Numbered from the stretch's first letter, positions 13,176 to 27,957 are shown. The stretch is 64,000 nt of DNA from Xestospongia muta (GCA_963693285.1 OY848917.1:11098192-11162191), one strand, 5' to 3'. Made by a program: numbers and translations. Notes: generated from the letters alone by a model not told the origin.

Positions 13176-15780
13176 CTGTAAACAGTTTATTTTAGAGTTT
13201 TCACCTATTTAGACTACTTTATTGGTATATTTAAGACAGACAAACTTACTAAACTCTTTCGATCAGCTTATTTAACCATTTTTCATAGTTAATTTCTAAT
13301 CTTTTTTAACTTTCAAAAAGCTCTAAAAAGTCAATTTTTAAGTATTAACCTCTTTAGACTACTTTATTAGTATATTTAGGACAGATAAACTTACTAAACT
13401 CTTTCCATCAGCTTATTTAACCAGTTTTCATAGTTAATTTCTGATCTTTTTTAACTTTCAAAAAGCTCTAAACAGTTTAATTCAGAGTTTTAACCTATTT
13501 AGACTACTTTATTGGTACATTTAAGACAGACAAACTTACTAAACTCATTAGCTCTACTTGTTTAACCAGTTTTCATAGTTAATTTCTAATCATTTTTAAC
13601 TTTAAAAAAGCTCTAAACAGTTTATTTTAGAGTTTTAACCTAGTTAGACTACTTTATTGGTATATTTAAGGCAGACAAACTTACTAAACTCTTTCGATCA
13701 GCTTATTTAACCAGTTTTCATAGTTAATTTCAAAACTATTTTAACATTCAAAAAGCTCTAAACTGATGTTATTTTAGAGTTTTAACCTATTTAGACTACT
13801 TTATTAGTATATTTAAGACAGATAAACTTACTAAACTCTTTCGATCAGCTTATTTAACCAGTTTTCATAGTTAATTTCTAATCTATTTTAACTTTCAAAA
13901 CCTCTAAACAGTTTATTTTTGAGTTTTAACCTATTTAGACTACTTTATTAGTATATTCAAGACAGATAAACTTACTAAACTCTTTAGATCAGCTTATTTA
14001 ACATGTTTTCATAGTTAATTTCTGACCTTTTTAACTTTCAAAAAGCTCTAAACAGTTTATTTTAGAGTTTAAACCTATTTAGACTACTTTATTGGTATAT
14101 TTAAGACAGATAAATTTACTAATCTCATTAGCTCTGCTTATGTAACCAGTTTTCAATGTTAATTTCTAATCTTTTTTAACTTTCAAAAAGCTCTAAACAG
14201 TTTAATTCAGAGTGTTAACCTATTTAGACTACTTTATTGGTATATTTAAGAGAGACAAACTTACCAAACTCATTAGCTCTACTTATTTAACCAGTTTTCA
14301 TAGTTAATTTCTAATCATTTTTAATTTTAAAAAAGCTCTAAACAGTTTATTTTAGAGTTTTAACCTAGTTAGACTACTTTATGGGTATATTTAAGACAGA
14401 CAAACTTACTAAACTCTTTAGATCAGCTTATTTAACACGTTTTCATAGTTAATTTCTGACCTTTTTAACTTTCAAAAAGCTCTAAACAGTTTATTTTAGA
14501 GTTTTAACCTATTTAGACTACTTTATTGGTATATTTAAGACAGACAAACTTACTAAACTCATTAGCTCTGCTTATGTAAGCAGTTTTCAATGTTAATTTC
14601 TAATCTTTTTTAACTTTCAAAAAGCTCTATATAGTTTTTTTTAGAGTTTTAACCTATTTAGACTACTTTATTAGTATATTTAAGACAGATAAACTTACTA
14701 CAGTCTTTAGATTAGCTTATTTAACCAGTTTTCACAGTCAATTTCTAATCTTTTTTAACTTTCAAAAATCTGTAAACAGTTTATTTTAGAGTTTTCACCT
14801 ATTTAGACTACTTTATTGGTATATTTAAGACAGACAAACTTACTAAACTCTTTCGATCAGCTTATTTAACCATTTTTCATAGTTAATTTCTAATCTTTTT
14901 TAACTTTCAAAAAGCTCTAAAAAGTCAATTTTTAAGTATTAACCTCTTTAGACTACTTTATTAGTATATTTAGGACAGATAAACTTACTAAACTCTTTCC
15001 ATCAGCTTATTTAACCAGTTTTCATAGTTAATTTCTGATCTTTTTTAACTTTCAAAAAGCTCTAAACAGTTTAATTCAGAGTTTTAACCTATTTAGACTA
15101 CTTTATTGGTATATTTAAGACAGACAAACTTACTAAACTCATTAGCTCTACCTGTTTAACCAGTTTTCATAATTAATTTCTAATCATTTTTAACTTTAAA
15201 AAAGCTCTAAACAGTTTATTTTAGAGTTTTAACCTAGTTAGACTACTTTATTGGTATATTTAAGGCAGACAAACTTACTAAACTCTTTCGATCAGCTTAT
15301 TTAACCAGTTTTCATAGTTAATTTCAAAACTATTTTAACATTCAAAAAGCTCTAAACTGATGTTATTTTAGAGTTTTAACCTATTTAGTCTACTTTATTA
15401 GTATATTTAAGACAGATAAACTTACTAAACTCTTTCGATCAGCTTATTCAACCAGTTTTCATAGTTAATTTCTAATCTGTTTTAACTTTCAAAACCTCTA
15501 AACAGTTTATTTTTGAGTTTTAACCTATTTAGACTACTTTATTAGTATATTTAAGACAGATAAACTTACTAAACTCTTTAGATCAGCTTATTTAACATGT
15601 TTTCATAGTTAATTTCTGATCTTTTTAACTTTCAAAAAGCTCTAAACAGTTTATTTTAGAGTTTAAACCTATTTAGACTACTTTATTGGTATATTTAAGA
15701 CAGATAAATTTACTAATCTCATTAGCTCTGCTTATGTAACCAGTTTTGAATGTTAATTTCTAATCTTTTTTAACTTTCAA
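12600..15780 (+). repeat. 11-monomer (about 1,594-bp) higher-order repeat in satellite A
   Basis: The rare variant AGTATTAACCTCTTTAGAC is found at 13,341 and 14,935 (1,594 bp, 11 monomers), and a related AGTAATAACC form lies at 16,240 (1,305 bp, 9 monomers further). The flanking monomers follow in the same order in both copies, including the AAATCTGTAAACAG, TTCACCTATTTAG and ATTTCAAAACTATTTTAAC variants. Confidence 0.75.
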
Positions 15781-18700
15781 AAAGCTCTAAATAGTTTATT
15801 TCTGAGTTTTAACCTATTTAGACTACTTTATTAGTATATTTAAGACAGTTAAACTTGCTCAACTCTTTCAATCAGCTTATTTAACCAGTTTTCATAGTTA
15901 ATTTCTAATCTTTTTTAACATTCAAAAAGCTCTAAACAGTTTATTTTTGAGTTTTAACATATTTAGACTACTTTATTAGTATATTTAAGACAGATGAACT
16001 TACTATAGTCTTTAGATCAGCTTATTTAACCAGTTTTCATAGTTAATTTCTAATCTTTTTTAACTTTTAAGAATCTCTAAACAGTTTATTTTAGAGTTTT
16101 CACCTATTTAGACTACTTTATTGGTATATTTAAGACAGACAAACTTACTAAACTCTTTCGATCAGCTTATTTAACCATTTTTCATAGTTAATTTCTAATC
16201 TTTTTTAAGTTTCAAAATGCTCTAAAAAGTCAATTTTTAAGTAATAACCTCTTTAGACTACTTTATTAGTATATTTAGGACAGATAAACTTACTAAACTC
16301 TTTCCATCAGCTTATTTAACCAGTTTTCATAGTTAATTTCTGATCTTTTTTAACTTTCAAAAAGCTCTAAACAGTTTAATCCAGAGTTTTAACCTATTTA
16401 GTCTACTTTATTGGTATATTTAAGACAGACAAACTTACTAAACTCATTAGCTCTGCTTATTTAACCAGTTTTCATAGTTAATTTCTAATCATTTTTAACT
16501 TTAAAAATACTCTAAACAGTTTATTTTAGAGTTTTAACCTAGTTAGACTACTTTATTGGTATATTTAAGACAGACAAACTTACTGAACTCTTTCGATCAG
16601 CTTATTTAACCAGTTTTCATAGTTAATTTCAAAACTATTTTAACATTCAAAAAGCTCTAAACTGTTGTTATTTTAGAGTTGTAAACTATTTAGACTACTT
16701 TATTAGTATATTTAAGACAGATAAACTTACTAAACTCTTTAGATCTGCTTATTTAACCAGTTTTCTTAGTTAATTTGTAATCCTTTTTAACTTTCAAAAA
16801 GCTCTAAACAGTTTATTTTATAGATTTAATCTATTTAGACTACTTTATTAGTATATTTAAGACAGATAAACTTACTAAACTCTTTCGATCAGCTTCTTTA
16901 ACCAGTTTTCACAGTTAATTTCTAATCTTTTTTAACTTTCAAAAAGCTCTAAACAGTTTATTTTTGAGTTTTAACCTATTTAGACTACTTTATTGGTATA
17001 TTTAAGACAGATAAACTTACTGAACTCTTTCGATCAGCTTATTGAACCAGTTTTCATAGTTAATTTATAATCTATTTTAACTTTGAAAAAGCTCTAAACA
17101 GTTTATTTTAGAGTTTTAACCTATTTAGACTACTTTATTAGTATATTTAAGACAGATAAACTTACTAAACTCTTTAGATCTGCTTATTTAACCAGTTTTC
17201 ATAGTTAATTTCTGATCTTTCTTAAAATTCAAAAAGCTCTAAACAGCAATTTTTAAGTTTTAACCTATTTAGACTACTTTATTATTATATTTAACGCATA
17301 TAAACTTACTAAACTCTTTTTATCTGCTTATTTAACCAGATTTCATAGTTAATTTCTAATCTTTTTTAACTTTCAAAGAGCTCTAAATAGTCAATTTTTA
17401 AGTTTTAACCTATTTAGTCTACTTTATTAGTATATTTAAGATAGATAAAATTAATAAATTCTTTTGATCAGCTTATTTAACCAGTTTTCATAGTTAATTT
17501 CTAATCTTTTTTAACTTTCAAAAAGCTCTAAACAGTTATTTTTGAGTTTTAACCTATTTAGGCTACTTTATTGGTATATTTAAGACATACAAATTTATTA
17601 AACTCATTAGCTCTTCTTATTTAACCAGTTTTCATAGTTAATTTTTATTCTTTTTTATCTTTCAAAAAGTTCTAAACAGTTTATTTTAGAGTTTTAACCT
17701 ATTTAGACTACTTTATTGGTATATTTAAGACAGATAGACTTACTAAACTCTTTTGATCATCTTATTTAACTAGTTTTCATAGTTAATTTCTAATCTTTTT
17801 TAACTTTCAAAAAGCTGAAAACAGTTCATTTTAGTGTTTTAAACTATTTAGACTACTTTATTAGTATCTTTAAGACAGATAAACTTACTCAACTCTTTAG
17901 ATCAGCTTATTTGACTAGTTTTTATAGTCAATTTCTAATCTCTTTTAACTTTCAAAAAGCTCTAAACAGTTTATTTTAGAGTTTAACCTATTTAGAGTAC
18001 TTTATTAGTATCTTTAAGGCAGATAAACTTACTAAACTCTTTAGATCTGCTTATTTAACCCGTTTTCATACTTAATTTCTAATCTTTTTAAATTTCAAAA
18101 AGCTCTAATCAGTTAATTTTAGTGTTTTAAACTATTTAGACTACTTTATTAATATCTTCAAGACAGATAAACTTACTGAACTCTTTCGATCAGCTTATTT
18201 AACCCGTTTTCATAGTTAATTTCCAATTTTTTTAACTTTCAAAAAGCTCTAGACAGTTTATTTTAGAGTTTTAACCTATTTAAACTACTTTATTAGTATA
18301 TTTAAGACAGATAAACTTACTAAACTCTTTAGATCTTCTTATTTAACCAGTTTTTATAGTTAATTTCTAATCTTTTTTAACTTTCAAAAAGCTCTAAACA
18401 GTTTATTTTAGAGTTTTAAACTATTTAGACTACTTTATTAGTATATTTAAGACAAATAAACTTACTAAACTCTTTCGATCAGCTTATTTAACCAGTTTTC
18501 ATAGTTAATTTCTAATCTATTTTAACTTTCAAAAAGCCCTTTATAGTTTATGTTAGAGTTTTAACCTATTTAGACTACTTTGTTAGTATCTTTAAGGCAG
18601 ATAAACTTACTAAACTCTTTAGATCAGCTTATTTAACCCGTTTTCATACTTAATTTCTAATCTTTTTTAACTTTCAAAAAGCTCTAAACTGTTTATTTTA

Positions 18701-19983
18701 GAGTTTTAACCTATTTAGACTACTTTATTAGTATATTTAAGACAGATAAACTTACTAAACTCTTTACAACAGCTTATTTAACCAGTTTTCATAGTTAATT
18801 TATAATCTTTTTTAACTTTCAAAAAGCTATAAACAGTTTATTTTAGAGTTTTAACCTATTTAGACTACTTTATTAGTATTTTTAAGACAGATAAACTTAC
18901 TAAACTCTTTAGATCAGCTTATTTAACCAGTTTTCATAGTTAATTTCTAATCTTTTTTAACTTTCAAAAAGCTCTAATCAGTTCATTTTAGTGTTTTAAA
19001 CTATTTAGACTACTTTATTAGTATCTTTAAGATAGATAAACTTACTCAACTCTTTAGATCAGCTTATTGAACTAGTTTTTATAGTTAATTTCTAATCTCT
19101 TTTAACTTTCAAAAAGATCTAAACAGTTTATTTTAGTCTTTTAACCTATTTAGACTACATTATTACTATATTTAAAAGAGATAAACTTACTAAAGTCTTT
19201 AGATCTCCTTATTTACGGAGATTTCATTGTTAATTTCTAGACTTTTTTAACTTTCAAAAAGCTTTAAACAGTTTATTTTAGAGTTTTAACCTATTTAGAC
19301 TACTTTATTGTTATATTTAAGACAGATAGACATACTAAACTCTTTAGATTAGCTTATTTAACCAGTTTTCATAGTTAATTTCTAATCTTTTTTAACTTTC
19401 AAAAAGCTCTAAACAGTTTATTTTAGAGTTTTAAACTATTTAGACTACTTTATTATTTTTTTAAGACAGATAAACTTACTAAACTCCTTAGATCTCCTTA
19501 TTTACAGAGTTTTCATTATTAATTTCTAGACTTTTTCAACTTTCAAAAAGCTTTAAACAGTTTATTTTAGTTTTTAACGTATTTAGACTACTTTATTAGT
19601 ATATTTAAGACAGATAAACTTACTAAACTCTTTAGATCAACTTATTTAACTAGTTTTTATAGTTAATTTGTAACTTTTTAACTTTGAAAAAGCTCTAAAC
19701 AGTTTATTTTAGAGTTTTAACCTATTTATACTACTTTATTAGTATATTTAAGACGATAAACTTACTCAACTCTTTCGATCAGCTTATTTAACCAGTTTTC
19801 ATAGTTAATTTCTAATCTTTTTTAACTTTGAAAACGCTCTAAACCGTTCATTTTAGAGTTTTCACCTGTTTAGACTACTTAATTTGTATATTTAAGGCAG
19901 ATAAACTTAATAAACTCTTTCGATCTGCTTATTAACCAGTATCTTAATTAATTTCTAATCTTTTAATTTTCAAAAAGCTCTTA

Positions 19984-20174
19984 AATTTAGTAAGTTATTC
20001 TGTCTTAAATATACTAATAAAGTAGTCTAAATAGGTTAAAACTCTAAAATGAAGTGTTTAGAGCTTTTTGAAAGTTAAAAAAGATTAGAAATTAACTGTG
20101 AAAACTGGTTAAATAAGGTTATCTAAAGAGTTTAGTAAGTTATTCTGTCTTAAATATACTAATAAAGTAGTCTA
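19984..20174 (-). repeat. Inverted island of satellite A
   Basis: For about 190 bp (1.3 monomers) the array runs in reverse complement: TCTGTCTTAAATATACTAAT and AGTTAAAAAAGATTAGAAAT replace their usual complements. The same reversed word TTAGTAAGTTATTCTGTC appears twice, about 144 bp apart, so the inverted piece is itself tandem satellite. Forward orientation resumes at ACAGTTTAATTTAGAG. Confidence 0.9.
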
Positions 20175-22965
20175 ACAGTTTAATTTAGAGTTTTAACCTA
20201 TTTAGACTACTTTATTATTATATTTAAGACAGATAAACTTATTAAACTCTTTCCATCAGTTATTTAACCTGTTTTCATAGTTAATTTATAATCTTTTTTA
20301 ACTTTCAAAAAGCTCTAAACAGTTTATTTTAGAGTTTTAACCTATTTAGACTACTTTATTAGTATATTTAAAACAGATAAACTTACTAAACTCTTTCCAT
20401 CAGCTTATTTAACCAGTTTTCTTAGTTAATTTATAATCTTTTTTAACTTTCAAAAAGCTCTAAACAGTTTATTTTAGAGTTTTAACCTATTTAGACTACA
20501 TTATTACTATATTAAAATAGATAAACTTAGTAAACTGTTTTGATCAGCTTATTTAACCAGTATTCATAGTTAATTTCTAATTTTTTTAACTTTCAAAAAG
20601 CTCTAAACAGTTTATTTTTGAGTTTTAACCTATTTAGACTACATTATTACTATATTAAAATAGATAAACTTAGTAAACTCTTTTGATCAGCTTATTTAAC
20701 CAGTTTTCATAGTTAATTTCTAATTTTTTTAACTTTCAAAACGCTCTAAACAGTTTATTTTAGAGTTTTAAACTATTTAGACTACTTTATTATTTTTTTA
20801 AGACAGAGAAACTTACTAAACTCTTTAGATCTCCTTTTTTACGGAGTTTTCATTGTTAATTTCTAGACTTTTTTAACTTTCAAAAAGCTTTAAACAGTTT
20901 ATTTTAGTTTTTAACGTATTTAGACTACTTTATTAGTATATTTAAGATAGATAAACTTACTATACTCTTTAGATCAACTTATTTAACCAGTTTTCATAGT
21001 TAATTTCTAATCTTTTTAACTTTCAAAAAGCTCTAAACAGTTTATTTTAGAGTTTTAACCTATTTTTACTACTTTATTAGTATATTTAAGACAGATAAAC
21101 TTACTAAACTCTTTAGATCAGCTTATTTAACCAGTTTTCTTAGTTAATTTCTAATCTTTTTTAACTTTGAAAACGCTCTAAACAGTTTATTTTAGAGTTT
21201 TAACCTATTTAGACTACTTTGTTTGTATATTTAAGACAGATAAACTTACTAAACTCTTTCTATCTGCTTATTTAACCAGTATTTTAATTAATTTCTAATC
21301 TTTTTTCATTTTCAAAAAGCTTTTTACAGTTTAATTTAGAGTTTTAACCTATTTAGACTAATTTATTAGTATATTTAAGACAGATAAACTTACTCAACTC
21401 TCTGGTTCAGTTTATTTAACCAGTTTTTATATTTAATTTCTAATCTTTTTAACTTTCAAAAAGCTCTAAACAGTTTATTTTAGCGTTTTAACCTATTTAA
21501 AGTACTTTTATAGTATATTTAGGAGAGCTGACCTTTCAAAATAGTTTATTTTAGAGTTTTAACCTATTTAGACTACTTTATTAGTATATTTAAAACAGAT
21601 AAACTTACTAAACTCTTTAGATCAGCTTATTTAATAAGTTTTCATTGTTAATTTCTAGCCTTTTTTAACTTTAAAAAAGCTTGAAATAGTTTACGTCGAT
21701 TTTAATCAATTTAGACTACTTTATTAGTGTATTTAAGAGAGATAAAGTTACTAAACTCTTTAGATTAGCTAGTTTAAGCCCTTTTCATAGTTAATTTCTA
21801 AATTTTTTATCTTTCAAAAATCTCTAAACTTTTTATTTTAGAGTTTAAATCTATTTAGACTACTTTATTAGTATATTTATGAGAGAAAAACTAACTATAG
21901 TTTTTACATTAGCTTATTTGTCCATTTTGATAGTCAATTTCAATACTTTTTAACTTATAAAATGTTAAAATAATTTATTTTAGAGTTTTAACCTACTTTC
22001 TTAGTATATTTAAGACAGATAAACGTACCTAACTATAAATCAGTTTGTTTATCCAGTTTTCATAGTTAATTTCTAAATTTTTTAACTTTTAAAAAGCTCT
22101 AAACGCTTTATTTTAGAGGTTTAACCTAATTATATCATTTTATTATTATATTTAAAACAGATAATATTTTTGAAACTCTAATCTTTAAATCAGTATATTT
22201 AAGTAGTTTTCATTTTTTATTTTTAAACTTTTTTAACTTTGAAAACGTTTTAAACAGGTTATTTTAGAGTTTTATCCTTTTTAGACAGCTTCATTAGAAT
22301 ATATAAGACAGATAAACTTACTAAAGTCTTTAGATCAGCTTATTTAACCAGTTTTCATAGTTAATTTCTAAACAGTTTTAATTTTAAAAATGCTCTGAAC
22401 AGTTTATTTCAGAGTTTTAACCTATTTAGACTAATTTATTAGAATATTTAAGACAGATAAACTTGCTAAACTCTTTAGATCTGCTTATTTAAGTAGTTTT
22501 CACAGTTAATTTCTAAACATTTTTAACTTTCAGAAAGGTCTAAACACTTTCTTTTAGAGTTTTAACCTATTTAGCATACTTTATTAGTATATGTTAGACA
22601 GATAAAGTTACTAAACTCTTTGGATCAGCTTATTTAAGAAGTTTTCATAGTTAATTTCTAAAGTTTTTTAACTTTCAAAAAGCTCTAAACAGTTTATTTT
22701 AGAATTTTAACCTATTAAGACTGCTTTATTATAATATTTTAGATAGAAAAACTTCCGAAACACTTTAAGTTGCTTATTTAATTTGTTTTCATAGTTGATT
22801 TTTAAACTTTTTTGAGTTCCATAAAGCTCTAAACTGTTGATTTTAGAGTTTTAACGTAGTTACTCTAGTTTATTAAAATATTTAAGACAGATAAATTTGC
22901 CAAACACTTTAGATCAGCTTATTTAAGTAATTTTCATAGTTAATTTTTTAACTTTTTAAACTTTA

Positions 22966-25900
22966 TTCCACATAAATAATAATGGTGCCATTACCAAGCA
23001 CTCATTGAGTTCTGTTAAAAGACACCTTGAAAAATATGTTGAGATATTAAAAAAGTAATTATTAATAGGTCTTTTTTACTATATAATGAATTGAAAATAA
23101 TGATTGATTTCTTTGTGAAGTTATAGAGTATTGTGAAATAACTCAACATAAATAATAATGGTACTATTGGATAGTACTCACTGAGTTTTACTGAAAGACA
23201 CCTTGGAAAAATATGTTGAGTACTTTAATAAATAATTAGTAATAAGTTTATTCTATACTACATTATTAATGAAGAATAATGAATTATTGGTTTGTGAGGT
23301 AATAGAGCATTGTTTTACTCATTGAGTTCTATTAAAAGACAGCTTTTAAAAATTGTTGAGTAGTTCACAAATAATTAGTGATCAAGTACTCATTGAGTTC
23401 TATTAAAAGATATCTTTGAAATTTAAATTGAAGAACTAATTAGTTATAGGTATATTTTATACTACATTATTAATGAAGAATAATGAATCATTGATTTGTG
23501 AGGTAGTAGAAAATTGTTGAATAACTTAACATAATTAATCTTGGTTCCATTGGAATGTACCAATTGAGTCTACTAAAAGACAGTTTGGAATTGGAAAATA
23601 TGTTGAGTAGTTCGCAAATAATTAGTGATAGGTTTATTTATACTACATTATCAATGGAGAATAATGAATTATTGGTTTGTGAGGTAGTAGAGCATTGTTG
23701 AATAACCCAATGTAAATAATAATGGTACTATTAAAAGTACTCATTGAGTTCCATTAAAAGACACCTTGGAAAAATATGTTGAGTAGTTCAATAAGTAATT
23801 AGCAATAGGTAAATTTTTACCACATAATGAATTGAGAATAATGAATGATGGTTTGTGAGGATATAGAGTATTGTTGAATAACCCAACATAAATAATAATG
23901 GTACCATTGGAAAGTACTCGTTAAGGTATACTTAAAGACATCTTTGAAAAATAAGTTGAGTAGTTCTATAAATAATTAATGATAGGTTTATTCTATACTA
24001 CATAATTAATGAGAATAACGAATCATTGGCTTGTGAGGTAAAAGAGCATTGTTTAATAACCCAACATAAATAATAATGGTACCATTCCAAAGTACCCATT
24101 GAGTCCTATTAAAAGACACTTTTAAAAATAAATCGAAAAGGTAATTAGTGATAGGTATATTCTATACTACATTATTAATGAAGTATAATGAATCATCGAT
24201 TTGTGAGGTAGTAGAAAATTGTTGAATAACTCTACATAAATAATTAAGGTACCATTGGAAAGTACCCATTGAATTATACTGAAAGACACTTTTGAAAAGA
24301 TGTTGAGTAGTTCAAAAATAATTAGTGATAGGTTTATTTATACTACATTATGAATGGAGAATAATGAGTCATTGGTTTGTGAGGCAGTAGAGCATTGTTA
24401 AATAACCCAACATAAGTAATCATGGTACCATTGTAAAGTACTTATTGCATTCTATTAAAAGACACCTTTAAAAATAAATCGAAGAAGTAATTAGTGATAG
24501 GTATATTCTATACTACTTTATTAATGAAGAATAATGAATTATTGGTTTGTGAGGTAATAGAGCATTGTTGACTAACCCAACATAAATTATCATGGTAAGA
24601 TTGGAAAGTAATCATTGAGTTCTATTAAAAGACACCTTGCAAAAACATGTTGAGTAGTTTTAACAAATAATTAGTGATAGGTTTACTGTAAAATACAATA
24701 TGAATGGAGAACAATAAATTATTGGTTTGTGAGGTAATAGCATATTGTTGAATAACCAACATAAATAATAGTGATACCATTGCAAAGTTCTCATTGAGTT
24801 CTACTTAAAGACACCTTGGATAAATTAGTTGAGTATTTCAATAAATAATTAGTGAGAAGTTTTTTCTATAATACAATATGAATGAAGAATAATGAATCAT
24901 TGGTTTGTGAGGTAATACAGCATTGTTGAATACCCCAACATAAATAATCATGGTACCATTGGAAAGTAATAATTCAGTTTTATTAAAAAACACCTTGCAA
25001 AAATATGTTGAGTAGTTCAATAAATAATTAGCAATAGGTTTATTCTATACTACATTATTAATGAAAAATTGGTTTGTGAGGTAATAGCGCATTATTGAAT
25101 AACCCAACATAAACAATCATGATACCATTGTAATGTACTCATTGAGTTTTACTAAGAGACACCTTGAAAAAATATATTAATTAGTTTAACACATAAATAT
25201 GGATAGGTCTATTTATACTACATTATGAAAGGAGAATAATGAATCATTGGTTTTTAAGGTAATAGAGCATTGTTGAATAACCCAACATAAATAATGATGG
25301 CACCATTGGAAAATATTCATTGCATTCTATTAAAAGACACCTTTAAAAGATATATTTAAAAAATAATTAGTGATAGGTATATTCTATACTACGTTATTAA
25401 TGAAGAATAACGAATCATTGATTTGTGAGGTAGAAGTTATGTTGAATAACTCAACATAAATAATAATGGCACCATTGGAAAGTACCATTGAGTTCTACTT
25501 AAAGACACCTTGGAAAAATATGTTGAGTAGTTCAATAAATAATTAGCAATAGATTTTTTCTATACTACATTATTAATGAAAAATTGGTTTGTGAGGTAAT
25601 AGCGCATTATTGAATAACCCAACATAAATAATCATGGTACCATTGGAAAGTACTCATTGAGTTCTATTAAAACATGATTTGTAAAAATATGTTGAGTAGA
25701 TAACAAATAATTAGTGATAAAGTACTCATTGAGTTCTATTAAAACACGATTTGTAAAAAGATGTTGAGTAGATAACAAATAATTAGTGATAAAGTACTCA
25801 TTGAGTTCTATTAAAAGACATTTTTGAAATTTAATTTAAAGAAATAATTAGTTATAGGTACATTCTATACTACAATATAAATCAAAAATAATAAATCGTT

Positions 25901-27957
25901 GATTTGTGAGGTAGTAAAAAATTGTTGAATAACCCTACATAAATAATCTTGGTTCCATTGGAAAGTACCCTTGAGTAGTTCGCAAATAATTAGTGATAGG
26001 TTTATTTATGCTATATTATTAGTAAAGAATAATGAATTGTTGATTTGTGAGGTAGTAGAAAATTGTTGAATAACTCAACATAAATATTTAAGGTACCATT
26101 GGAAAGTACCCATTGAGTTCCATTTAAAGACACCTTGGAATAATATGCTGAGTAGTTCAATAAATAATTAGTAATAGGTTTATTCTATACTACATTATTA
26201 ATAAAGAATAAGAATTATTGGTTTGTGAGGTAATAGAGCATTGTTGAATAACCCAACATAAATAACAATGGTACCATTAGAAAGTAGTCATTGAGTTCCA
26301 TTAAAGACACCTTGGAAAAATATGTTGAGAAGTTGAATAAGTACTTAGTAATAGGTCAATTTTTACCACATAATGATAGAGAATAATGAATGATTGGTTT
26401 GTGAGGTTGTAGAGTATTGTTGAATAACCCAACATAAATAATAATGGTATCCTTGGAAAGTACTCATTGAGTTCTACTTAAAAACACCTTGGAAAAATAT
26501 GTTGAGTAGTTCAATAAATAATTAATGATAGGTTTATTCTATAATACATTATTAATGAAGAATAATGAATCATTGGTTTGTGAGGTAATAAAGCATTGTT
26601 GAATAACCTACATAAACAATGATGATACCATTGTAATGTACTTATTGAGTTCTACTTTGACACACCTTAGAAACATATATTGAGTAGTTCAGCAAATCAT
26701 TAGTGACAAATTTTTTTATACTACATTATTAATTAAGAATAATGAATCATTGGTTTGTGAGGTGATAAAACAACAAAAACAATAATTGTACCATTGAAAA
26801 GTACTAATTGAGTTCTATTAAAAGACAAATAATTATTGATAGGTCTATTTATACTACATTATGAATGTAGAATAATGAATCATTGGTTTATGAGGTAGTA
26901 GAGCATTGTTGAATAACCCAACATAAATAATTGAAGTACTCATTGAATTTTACTTTAAGACACCTTTGAAAAATAAATTGAAGAAATATTTAGTGATAGG
27001 TATATTGTTTACTACATTATTAATGAAGAATAATGAATTATTGATTTGTGAGGTAGTAGAAAATTGTTAAATACCCCAACACAAATGATAATGGTACCAT
27101 TGGAAAGTACTGACTGAGTTTTACTTAAAGACACCTTGGAAAATTATATTGAATTGTTCAATAAATAATTAGTGATAGGTTTATTCTATACTACATTATG
27201 AATGGAGAATAATGAATAATTGGTCTGGAAAGTAATAGCGCATTATTAAATAACCCAACATAAATAATAATGATACCATTAGAAAGCACTCATTGAGTTC
27301 CATTAAAAGACAAATTGGAAAAATATGTTGAGAAGTTCAATAAGTAATTAGTGATAGGTTTATTCTATACTATATTATGAATGGAGAATAATGAATCATT
27401 GGTTTGTGAGGTAATAGCGCATTGTTGAATAACCCAACATAAATAATAATGGTTCCATTGGAAAATACTGATTGAGTTCTACTTAAAGACACCTTGGAAA
27501 ATATGTTGATTATTTCAATAAGTAATTAGTGATAGGTTTATTCTATACTACATTATGAATGGAGAATTATGAAAATTATTGGTTTGTGAGGTAATAGAGC
27601 CTTATTGAATAGCCCAACAGAAATAATCATGGTACAATTGTAATATACTCAATGAGTTCTATTAAAAGACACCTTTGAAAAATAAATTGAAGAAATAATT
27701 AGTGATAGGTATATTGCATACTACATTATTAATGAAGAATAATGAATCAATGATTTGTGAGGTTGTAGAAAATTGTTGAATAACTCAACATAAATAATAA
27801 TGTTACCATTGCAAAGTACTCGTTGAGTTCTACTTAAAGACACCTTAGAAAAATATATTGAGTAATTCAGCAAATCATTAGTGATAGATTTCTTTTATAC
27901 TACATTATTAATGTAGAATAATGAATCATTTCTTTGTGAGGTAATAGAGCATTGTTG
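22966..27957 (+). repeat. Satellite B tandem array, about 179-bp monomer, forward
   Basis: A second, unrelated satellite starts at the end of satellite A. Recurring words are GGTTTGTGAGGTAATAGAGC, AACCCAACATAAATAAT and GAGTTCTATTAAAAGACACC; spacing of the GTTTGTGAGG word (23,851 to about 24,029) gives about 178-179 bp, so about 28 copies. Each typical monomer has a perfect 10-bp dyad ATGGTACCAT and a dyad ATGAATCAT. Copies differ more than in satellite A, with local deletions (for example shortened units near 23,320 and 25,690-25,800). No gene is present. Confidence 0.95.

Larger units (their letters stand above)
1..22965 (+). repeat. Satellite A tandem array, about 145-bp monomer
   Basis: Continuous head-to-tail array of an AT-rich monomer; spacing of recurrent words such as GCTTATTTAACCAG (for example near 7,042 and 7,187) gives about 145 bp, so roughly 158 copies. 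Conserved words include ACTTTATTAGTATATTTAAG and GTTTTAACCTATTTAGACTA; the segment before GTTTTAACC alternates between a TCAATTTTTA type and a TTTATTTTAG type. No gene, RNA gene or open frame of note lies in it. The monomer is close to nucleosome-core length, as in many centromeric or pericentromeric satellites, but a centromeric role is only a guess. Confidence 0.97.

Noticed and set aside
1..22965. CRISPR-like array of repeats
   Set aside because: The whole 145-bp unit repeats with no unique spacers, and the context is eukaryotic; it is a satellite.
24838..25020. Short minus-strand reading frame in satellite B
   Set aside because: It is a chance opening in a repeat; other monomers do not keep it.
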